Shown here one piece after another: positions 6,765 through 11,672 of a stretch of 11,672 nucleotides of DNA. The notes under the pieces were generated by a model, which was not told where the DNA came from, did not search any database, and saw nothing but the letters and a program-made list of their open reading frames with translations. Source of the stretch: Aromatoleum sp. GTDB lineage: Bacteria > Pseudomonadota > Gammaproteobacteria > Burkholderiales > Casimicrobiaceae. How positions within the stretch are numbered: position 1 is the stretch's first letter; the number at the start of each line of letters is the position of its first letter. The stretch spans positions 6,288 through 17,959 of the forward strand of contig JAAFGU010000041.1 of NCBI GenBank assembly GCA_010365205.1. The letters run 5' to 3'. The position numbers and the translations under genes were made by a program.

Positions 6765-7376
6765 TCACGGTTCCTCGCCGAGCAGCTTTTTCCGGAATTC
6801 GGGGCGCGAGGTCTTGGGGTCGAGCCAGATCCCGAAGAATGCTTGTGAGAACTCATCGTCGGCGATGTCCCCGATTGGCGCGCCGTTGAGGTAATAGCGA
6901 ACCGTGCCCGGCGTCAGGTGAACGCCGGTGATCCGGTCGCCTTTCCTGACATTCGGAAAGATGCGCGCCATCGCTTCACCCCAGCGCCGGCGCTGTTCGG
7001 CCGTGCCGCACCCGAGCTTTTCAATTTCGTCGACGCTCCGCTGGGCGATGAGAACGCCGTCGAGATTGCGCCGATAGTGGATGTCGAGAGCGTAGGCGCG
7101 GTCGGCGGGCCATCCGGGGCCATCGACCCAGTACCAGGCGTTGTAGATCGACAGGCCGAAGAAGGTCATCTCGCCGCCGCCGAGCGCGCGGAGACTCGGT
7201 GTCAGCGCTGCGACAGTGGGAGGCAGCGGTGGCACATGCATCGAGCGATCGCCCGCCATCGCCGCAACCGCGGCGCCGGACAATGCGACTGCCAGAAGCG
7301 TTACCCCCAAGCGGGCGACGTCAACAAACGAGTGCAGGACGCGGTCAGCGCGCGACGAGCGTGTACTGTCCGACAT
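6765..7376 (-). CDS. Secreted chalcone-isomerase-like protein
   Basis: With ATG 7376 the product is 203 residues. An Arg-containing N-region and the hydrophobic stretch LGVTLLAVALSGAAVAAMA (23-41) form a signal peptide or anchor, so the domain should be periplasmic. The body follows bacterial chalcone-isomerase-like proteins (Chalcone_3 type): GGGEMTFFGLSIYNAWYWVD (66-85), YALDIHYRRNLDG (95-107), IFPNVRKGDRITGVHLTPGT (139-158), YYLNGAPIGDIADDEFSQAF (161-180) and FGIWLDPKTSRPEFRKKLLG (181-200). The last corresponds to the LG.K..N.ELR-type C-terminal helix. Bacterial members are not flavonoid enzymes, and a fatty-acid-binding role is the usual proposal for relatives. The start overlaps the end of the methyltransferase gene by 32 bases. 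An alternative TTG start at about 7311 would leave only the signal core. The family is fairly secure; the start is less so. Confidence 0.85.
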   Translation of the reverse strand: MSDSTRSSRADRVLHSFVDVARLGVTLLAVALSGAAVAAMAGDRSMHVPPLPPTVAALTPSLRALGGGEMTFFGLSIYNAWYWVDGPGWPADRAYALDIHYRRNLDGVLIAQRSVDEIEKLGCGTAEQRRRWGEAMARIFPNVRKGDRITGVHLTPGTVRYYLNGAPIGDIADDEFSQAFFGIWLDPKTSRPEFRKKLLGEEP

Positions 7377-8598
7377 CCGTCGATCCACTGGAGAAGCCGG
7401 CGGCGCAGTACGCGAGGTAGAAGCGCCAGCAACGGATGAAACGCTCGTCGAATCCCTGCGCGCGGACTGCGCCGATTCGGGCGTCGAAGGCGGCCAGCCA
7501 ACGCTTGAGCGTCTCGGCGTAGTCGCGACCGAACTGAAGTGCACCGGCGACGTCGAGGCCGGCCCGTTCGGACTCCGCGGCGAGGCGGGACGGCGACGCC
7601 AGCATGCCGCCGGGGAAAATGTATTGCTGGATGAAATCCGACTGCGTCCGGTAGCGTTCGAAACGCCCCTCGGCGATGGTGATCGTCTGGATGCAGGCGC
7701 GACCGCGAGGGCGCAGTGCCTCGCGCAACTTGCGAAAATAGGCGGGCCACCATTTCTCGCCGACGGCCTCGAACATTTCGATCGATACGACAGCGTCGTA
7801 GGTCCCGCGCTCGTCGCGATAGTCCTGCAGCCGGAACTCCACGCGGTCGGCGAAGCCGGCTTCGGCCAGCCGGTCGCGCGCATACGCGGTCTGGGCGTCG
7901 GACAGAGACAGCGCGGTGACGCGGTGACCGGCGCGGGCCGCGGCCTCGGCAAAGCCGCCCCAGCCGCAGCCGATTTCCAGAATATGCGCGCTCGGGCGCA
8001 ACGCAAGTTCGGCGAGGATGCGCTCGTACTTCGCCGCCTGCGCCGCGGGCAGCGTGTGGTCCAAGTCGTTCCCGAAGAACGCCGACGAGTAAGTCATCGT
8101 GGAGTCGAGCCAGAGGCGGTAGAAGTCGTTGCCCAGGTCGTAGTGGGCGACGACGTTCTTTCTCGCCTGCCTCTTGCTGTTGGCGTTGAGCCAGTGCTTC
8201 AACCGGAACAGAGCCTGCTGCCACCAGCGCCCATAGAACGCCTGCTCGAGCGCGGCGTGATTGTGCGCGAGGACCGCCAGCAGCGCGGTCAGGTCCGGCG
8301 TCTCCCAGCGACCGTCCATGTACGCCTCGGCGAAGGCGACGTCGCCGCCGGTCAGCACGTCGCGAGCGAGGCGCCAATCCGTGAACGTGAACTCGCCGCG
8401 GCCGGCGGCATCGTGGCCGGGCCCGAAGCGGTGTGTCGTTCCGGCCGGCGTGTGAATGGTGACTTCGCCACGCGCAAGCCGCAGCAGCAAGGCAAACAGC
8501 ATCCGGGTCGATGCCGGCGCATCCAGCGGCAATGCCGTCCGCGCCGTGCCGGAGGGGGCGCTGAGCGGGGAGCAGGCGGTGTTGTCGAGGCTCGTCAT
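7345..8598 (-). CDS. Cyclopropane-fatty-acid-synthase-like SAM methyltransferase (COG2230; UfaM-like candidate)
   Basis: The product is 417 residues, slightly longer than E. coli Cfa (382). The lipid-side motif AHYDLGNDFYRLWLD is at 151-165. The SAM motif I LEIGCGWGG is at 207-215. MFEAVG with Glu277, YIFPGG (326-331), FGRDY with Tyr360 and YLAYCAAGF with Cys398 align with E. coli Glu239, Tyr317 and Cys354 (numbering from memory). Two bicarbonate-site residues differ: E. coli Cys139 in YSCAYW is Ser172 here (YSSAFF), and His266 in LLHTIG is Gln304 (CIQTIT). Such replacements fit the paralogous group that methylates unsaturated acyl chains without closing a cyclopropane ring, as proposed for furan-fatty-acid synthesis. 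That outcome is inferred. The start ATG 8598 gives an ATGA overlap with the DUF1365 stop. The frame is open upstream to 8721, but only over the DUF1365 gene. Confidence 0.93.
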   Translation of the reverse strand: MTSLDNTACSPLSAPSGTARTALPLDAPASTRMLFALLLRLARGEVTIHTPAGTTHRFGPGHDAAGRGEFTFTDWRLARDVLTGGDVAFAEAYMDGRWETPDLTALLAVLAHNHAALEQAFYGRWWQQALFRLKHWLNANSKRQARKNVVAHYDLGNDFYRLWLDSTMTYSSAFFGNDLDHTLPAAQAAKYERILAELALRPSAHILEIGCGWGGFAEAAARAGHRVTALSLSDAQTAYARDRLAEAGFADRVEFRLQDYRDERGTYDAVVSIEMFEAVGEKWWPAYFRKLREALRPRGRACIQTITIAEGRFERYRTQSDFIQQYIFPGGMLASPSRLAAESERAGLDVAGALQFGRDYAETLKRWLAAFDARIGAVRAQGFDERFIRCWRFYLAYCAAGFSSGSTDVGQYTLVAR

Positions 8599-9440
8599 CG
8601 TGTCGTCCGTTGCGGTGGCGGCGCAGGTTTGGCGAAAAAAGGCACGCGCTTGACGAAGAGCCTCAGCGCCTGCCAGTGGATGCGGGCGACAACGCCGAAC
8701 GTGAACAGTCGATAGCGCCACACAAGACTGCGCACTGCCGCCGGTTCGACCGGAGCCGCGCGGCCGGAGACCGAGGTCTCGAGCAGCGGCAGGGGTCCGT
8801 CATCGTCGAAATAGTCGATCCGCGCGAGCCAGCGATCCGCGCCGAAATGGAAACGGAACGCATAACGGCCCTTCACATCGCAGAAGGGCGAGACGTGAAA
8901 GACCTTGCATGCGGGAAGCGTTTCGCCAGAGGTCAGCGCGCGGCCATCCGGATGCGCGAGCAGATAGTTGTGGCACTCGCCGAAGGTATTGCACACCTCG
9001 CACAATACGGCGCGCACGGCGCCATTGACGTCGTGGCATACCCAGAAGCTCACCGGGTTGAACACGTAGCCCAGCATCCGCGGAAACGCGTGCAGAACGA
9101 TTTCGCCATCGGCCTCGATGCCTTCGGCGGCGAGCAACGCGCGAATCCAGGCCTCGAGCGGGCTGCCGTCGCGCGCGCCATGGTCGCGGTCGTGGAACGA
9201 TACCGCGCCGCGAGCGTTGTGGGCGATTCCACGCGTCGGCAATTCCGCCAGACGCGACAGCGGCAGCCGAAGCGAAAACGCCGGATAGTTGAACGCGTTC
9301 GCCGCGGGCCGGCGCCGGCGGTGCATGACGTCGCCGTGAAGAAGCGCGAATTCGGCGGCGGCAGGCACCGTCGGGGCGCCGTCGCTGGAGCGCCGTGCGG
9401 TGCGAGTGGCGCCGATGTCAGCAAACAATGTGGTGTTCAT
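8595..9440 (-). CDS. DUF1365 family protein
   Basis: The product is 281 residues and carries the family's hallmark segments: GDVMHRRRRPAANAFNYPAF (36-55), FPRMLGYVFNPVSFWVCHD (119-137), EVCNTFGECHNYLLA (148-162) and KVFHVSPFCDVKGRYAFRF (179-197). A hydrophobic, basic C-terminus (WRYRLFTFGVVARIHWQALRLFVKRVPFFAK) suggests membrane association. DUF1365 has no established reaction, but it almost always sits between a COG2907 flavoprotein and a CFA-like enzyme, as here. The start ATG 9440 follows the flavoprotein stop by 35 bases; no strong ribosome binding site is seen, and an open frame to 10481 upstream belongs to the flavoprotein region. The conserved Cys/His residues (Cys135, Cys147, Cys150, Cys156, His157) could form a redox or metal site, which is my inference. 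Confidence 0.93.
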   Translation of the reverse strand: MNTTLFADIGATRTARRSSDGAPTVPAAAEFALLHGDVMHRRRRPAANAFNYPAFSLRLPLSRLAELPTRGIAHNARGAVSFHDRDHGARDGSPLEAWIRALLAAEGIEADGEIVLHAFPRMLGYVFNPVSFWVCHDVNGAVRAVLCEVCNTFGECHNYLLAHPDGRALTSGETLPACKVFHVSPFCDVKGRYAFRFHFGADRWLARIDYFDDDGPLPLLETSVSGRAAPVEPAAVRSLVWRYRLFTFGVVARIHWQALRLFVKRVPFFAKPAPPPQRTTR

Positions 9441-9475
9441 GGCGAGCGGCGCGGCATGCGCAGGGGGAATCGATG

Positions 9476-10768
9476 TCAGGCCGCCGCGCGTTCGACGGCG
9501 CGGAGCGCCGCGGCTGCGGCGGACCTCTCGCCGATGCCTGCGGCAACTGCGAGCGCCGACTTGAGACCGTCCTCGTGGAAGCCGTACCCGAGCCAGGCGC
9601 CGGCATACCACGTATGTCGTTTCCCCTGCAGGTAACCGAAGTTCGATTGCGCCGCCAGCGCGCGGCCGTCGAGCAGCGGGTGCGAGTATTCGAACTCCTG
9701 CAGTACGCGCGACGGGTCGGGCTCGAACGGGGGATTCAGCGTGACGATCACCGGCGAGGCGAACGGCAGCGGCTGCAGTTTGTTGATAAGGTAGCTGACG
9801 GCGACGGGCCGCTCCCCGTTGCCATTGCCCGTCGCCAGGTAGTTCCATGCAGCCCACGCGCGCGGCGACTTCGGCAGCAGCGCCCGGTCCGTGTGCAGAA
9901 CGGCGCGATTGGGTTGGTAGCGGACCGACGAGAGCAGCCGCGTTTCGTGGACCGATGCATCCGTGAGCAGCGCGAGGGCCTGATCGCTGTGACAGGCGAG
10001 CACGACTTCGTCGAAATGCTCGACGTGCCCCGAGGCTGCGATCTCGACGCCCCGCGCGCTGCGCCGGACCGAGGTCACCGGCGTTGCAAGTCGCACGTCC
10101 CGCAGTTCCGCGGCGATCTTCGCGACATATGTCCGACCGCCGCCTTTCACCGTACGCCACTGCGGACGGCCGAGAATGCGCAGCAGACCGTGGTTGTGGC
10201 AGAAGCGCACGAACGTCGGCAGTGGGAACTCGAGGATGTCCTTCTGCGCCGCCGACCAGATCGCGCCTGCCATCGGCAGCAGATACCAGTCGCGAAAGGC
10301 GGTCGAGTAGGCGCCGAACTCGAGGTACTCGCCGAGCGACACCGACCACACCGTGTTCGTTTCGATCATCGTTTTCGTGTCCCTGTTGAACCGGAGAATG
10401 TCGCCGAGCATCCGCCAGAACGCAGGGCGCAGAGCATTCGCCGGGCTGGCGAACAGCGATCCGACGCTCGTCCCGGCCCACTCGAGGCCCGCGGCATCGT
10501 TGCGCACCGAGAACGACATTTCGCTTGCCACACTTTCGACGCCGAGTTCGGCGAACAACTCGACCAGACGCGGGTAGGTCCGGTCGTTGAAGACGAGGAA
10601 TCCGGTGTCCACCGGTGCGGTGACGCCGTCGAGCGTCACGTCTAGCGTATGCGTATGTCCGCCGAGTTGCGCGCCGGATTCATACAGCGTGACGCCATGC
10701 CCCTGCCGTTGCAGCAGCCGCGCGCTCCCCAGGCCGGCGATCCCGGCGCCCACGATCGCAATTCGCAT
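9476..10768 (-). CDS. FAD-dependent amine-oxidase-like flavoprotein (COG2907), first gene of the operon
   Basis: The product is 430 residues. The N-terminus is a dinucleotide-binding fold: GAGIAG at 7-12 with Glu30 closing the second strand for the FAD ribose, then QLGGHTHT (34-41) in the second FAD contact. VDTGFLVFN (53-61) and WYLLPMAGAIWS follow, all typical of the COG2907 branch of the amine oxidase/desaturase superfamily. A C-terminal FAD contact is seen in WYAGAWLGYGFHEDGLKSAL. Relatives in ChrR-type regulons take part in furan fatty acid formation from methylated acyl chains, so a desaturation or oxygenation step on a phospholipid acyl chain is likely; which step cannot be said. The start ATG 10768 is preceded by GCGGAAGGA. 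It is the first gene on the strand, so the operon promoter should lie between 10769 and about 11119. Confidence 0.93.
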   Translation of the reverse strand: MRIAIVGAGIAGLGSARLLQRQGHGVTLYESGAQLGGHTHTLDVTLDGVTAPVDTGFLVFNDRTYPRLVELFAELGVESVASEMSFSVRNDAAGLEWAGTSVGSLFASPANALRPAFWRMLGDILRFNRDTKTMIETNTVWSVSLGEYLEFGAYSTAFRDWYLLPMAGAIWSAAQKDILEFPLPTFVRFCHNHGLLRILGRPQWRTVKGGGRTYVAKIAAELRDVRLATPVTSVRRSARGVEIAASGHVEHFDEVVLACHSDQALALLTDASVHETRLLSSVRYQPNRAVLHTDRALLPKSPRAWAAWNYLATGNGNGERPVAVSYLINKLQPLPFASPVIVTLNPPFEPDPSRVLQEFEYSHPLLDGRALAAQSNFGYLQGKRHTWYAGAWLGYGFHEDGLKSALAVAAGIGERSAAAAALRAVERAAA

Positions 10769-10889
10769 GTCCTTCCGCCTTTTTTGCTGTATTGGCCGCG
10801 TGCGGCGCCGGTATCCGGCGGGGCCTCGCGGCTTCGCATCCGGAAGCTGCTTACCGCCGGGCGATCAGCGCTGCCCCTGCGCCCTTGAT
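10769..10889 (-). promoter_or_regulatory. Leader region of the operon with a perfect GC-rich inverted repeat
   Basis: A perfect 15-base inverted repeat CGCCGG-TAT-CCGGCG lies at 10806-10820, about 38 bases before the ATG at 10768. It could be an operator half-site pair or a leader stem. A weaker pair, GATCA (10863-10867) and TGATC (10886-10890), is separated by 18 bases. I found no TGATCC-N18-TAAGA-type RpoE/ChrR promoter and no convincing sigma-70 promoter in the 10769-11119 interval by eye. Confidence 0.35.
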
Positions 10890-11078
10890 CTATGCATACG
10901 CGGAATGGTTGCGGATGGATTCAAAGTTCTCAGAGGCGTCCGAGTAGCAGCCGATTCGCGGGTCAGACTTCCAGCGCAGCGCGATGCCCGGGCCCCGGTC
11001 CTCCAAGAACTTGGGGTTGTCGTATGCTCGTTCGGCCCCCCATTTTTGGTCAGACCGCTTCAAAAGCCCGTGCACCTC
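10890..11078 (-). pseudogene. folE2: Decayed C-terminal fragment of GTP cyclohydrolase FolE2
   Basis: The minus strand encodes about 61 residues that match the C-terminal end of type IB GTP cyclohydrolases. LLKRSDQKWGAERAYDNPKF is followed by a degenerate helix, then SDPRIGCYSDASENFES and IRNHSAYA before a TAG stop at 10890. Intact enzymes end with ESENFESIHNHSAYA-like sequence. Here some conserved positions are altered, including IHNH to IRNH and the VEDLVRD-type helix to LEDRGPG. A TGA lies one codon upstream of the fragment (11081-11079), and no family sequence appears in any frame beyond it, where the peroxidase gene begins 41 bases away. About 200 residues, including the N-terminal part of the enzyme, are missing. 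The first codon shown as Met in automated translation is a GTG inside the old gene, not a start. Confidence 0.82.
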
Positions 11079-11119
11079 TCAGGACGCCCCCTGTTCTGCG
11101 ACGCCGGCGAATTTCCCGG

Positions 11120-11672
11120 CTACGTGGCCGGCTTTTCGCGCAGCAAGGTTTCGATCGTGCCGACGAATCCGGCCTGAGTGGGCTCGACGTCGGGGGGAAA
11201 GCTCCGGATACGTCGTCCGCTGCGGTCTACGACATATTTGTGAAAGTTCCACTGCGGCGTCTTGCCGGTCGTCGCGATAAGCTCGGCGTACACCGGCGTC
11301 GAAACGAGCTTTGTCGCCGCGGCCTTTTCGAACATCGGGAACTCGACCCCGTACGTGGTCCGGCAGAACTCGGCGATGTCCTTGTTCGTCCCGGGCTCCT
11401 GCGCGCCGTAGTCGTTGGACGGGAATCCGAGCACGACGAGCCCGCGATCCTTGTACTTCCGATACAACGCTTCGAGACCTTCGTACTGGTAGGTGTAGCC
11501 GCAGTAGCTCGCCGTGTTCACGATCACCAGCACCTTGCCGCGGTACTGGCACAGGGACTGCGTCTGGCCAGTCTGCAGGCTGTTCAGCGTATGACGCAAC
11601 AGTGGCGGGCAATCGGCGGCGGGCGTGGCGGCCGACTCCGGACGCGAACCCGGCGCCGGCGTGGCGGCGCTC
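11120..11672 (-). CDS. Glutathione peroxidase family protein, probably exported; start beyond the right edge
   Basis: The frame is open to the window edge, giving 183 residues of a gene that starts outside. The Cys-type GPx signature is complete: peroxidatic Cys57 (of this partial protein) in NTASYCGYTYQYEGLE, Gln91 in YGAQEPG, and Trp141-Asn142 in WNFHKY. Cys103 in EFCRTTYGVEFPMF is at the usual resolving position of thioredoxin-dependent members. The usual FPCNQF is FPSNDY here. Before the catalytic domain there is an Ala/Pro/Thr-rich linker (SAATPAPGSR, PESAATPAAD) and Cys21, unlike cytosolic GPx. This suggests a secreted or lipid-anchored protein. A TTG at 11599 could be called as a start but would cut the natural N-terminal strand. 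It reduces hydroperoxides, possibly lipid peroxides in the envelope. It lies on the same strand as the operon, 351 bases upstream of its first gene. Confidence 0.92.
   Translation of the reverse strand, partial: SAATPAPGSRPESAATPAADCPPLLRHTLNSLQTGQTQSLCQYRGKVLVIVNTASYCGYTYQYEGLEALYRKYKDRGLVVLGFPSNDYGAQEPGTNKDIAEFCRTTYGVEFPMFEKAAATKLVSTPVYAELIATTGKTPQWNFHKYVVDRSGRRIRSFPPDVEPTQAGFVGTIETLLREKPAT

Noticed and set aside
7216..8715. Long plus-strand open frame of about 499 codons
   Set aside because: It lies antisense to the methyltransferase and chalcone-isomerase-like genes, whose families are clear. Its translation is Arg/Gly/Val-rich without domains, a usual effect of GC-rich codon bias.
9395..10645. 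Long plus-strand open frame of about 416 codons
   Set aside because: It is antisense to the flavoprotein, which has a full FAD-binding motif; the plus-strand product shows no family features.
10769..11119. RpoE/ChrR-type promoter (TGATCC, 18 bases, TAAGA) ahead of the operon
   Set aside because: Looked for on the minus strand; isolated TGATC and TAAG strings occur, but not at the required spacing.
1..11672. CRISPR array, insertion sequence or rRNA genes
   Set aside because: No regularly spaced direct repeats, no transposase family sequence and no rRNA core motifs were seen on either strand.

Overview
The window is GC-rich, roughly 63-66% by eye, with dense coding on both strands. Gene content, codon use and a tRNA with a genomically encoded CCA end point to a proteobacterium. 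A betaproteobacterium is my best guess, from the overall look of the tRNA and the gene set. No gene here fixes the genus.

The left part (1-3637) is loosely packed. It starts with the remnant of a restriction-type DNA methyltransferase on the minus strand (1-300), followed by about 600 bases with no convincing gene. Next is a secreted TPR protein on the plus strand (1074-2699), whose leader carries a perfect 9-bp inverted repeat (917-964) and a small hairpin. After a gene-poor stretch comes a minus-strand tRNA with anticodon CAU (3062-3138), then a plus-strand gene start for a TauE/SafE-type membrane transporter that is cut off after about 75 residues.

The right part is a tight minus-strand operon of eight genes, transcribed from 10768 down to 3638. 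In order: FAD-dependent amine-oxidase-like flavoprotein (COG2907 type), DUF1365 protein, CFA-synthase-like SAM methyltransferase, secreted chalcone-isomerase-like protein, MelB-like MFS transporter, DUF3833 lipoprotein, short-chain dehydrogenase, and SnoaL/NTF2-like protein. Three junctions use a 4-base ATGA/GTGA stop-start overlap, one overlaps by 32 bases and one has a 5-base gap, so the genes are probably translated as a coupled unit.

Flavoprotein, DUF1365, CFA-like enzyme, DUF3833, SDR and NTF2-like protein form a set known from bacteria in which it accompanies the ECF sigma factor RpoE and its zinc anti-sigma factor ChrR (singlet-oxygen response). In Rhodobacter sphaeroides, members of that regulon make furan fatty acids from membrane acyl chains. 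I infer an envelope-lipid modification pathway here, with a methyltransferase acting on unsaturated acyl chains, a flavoprotein and an SDR doing redox steps, and secreted or lipoprotein partners. No sigma/ChrR pair and no matching promoter motif is visible in the window.

Upstream of the operon on the same strand are a decayed C-terminal fragment of folE2 (10890-11078) and an exported-looking glutathione peroxidase whose start lies beyond the right edge (11120-11672). The three gene remnants (methyltransferase, TauE/SafE, folE2) show that the surroundings of the operon have been rearranged.
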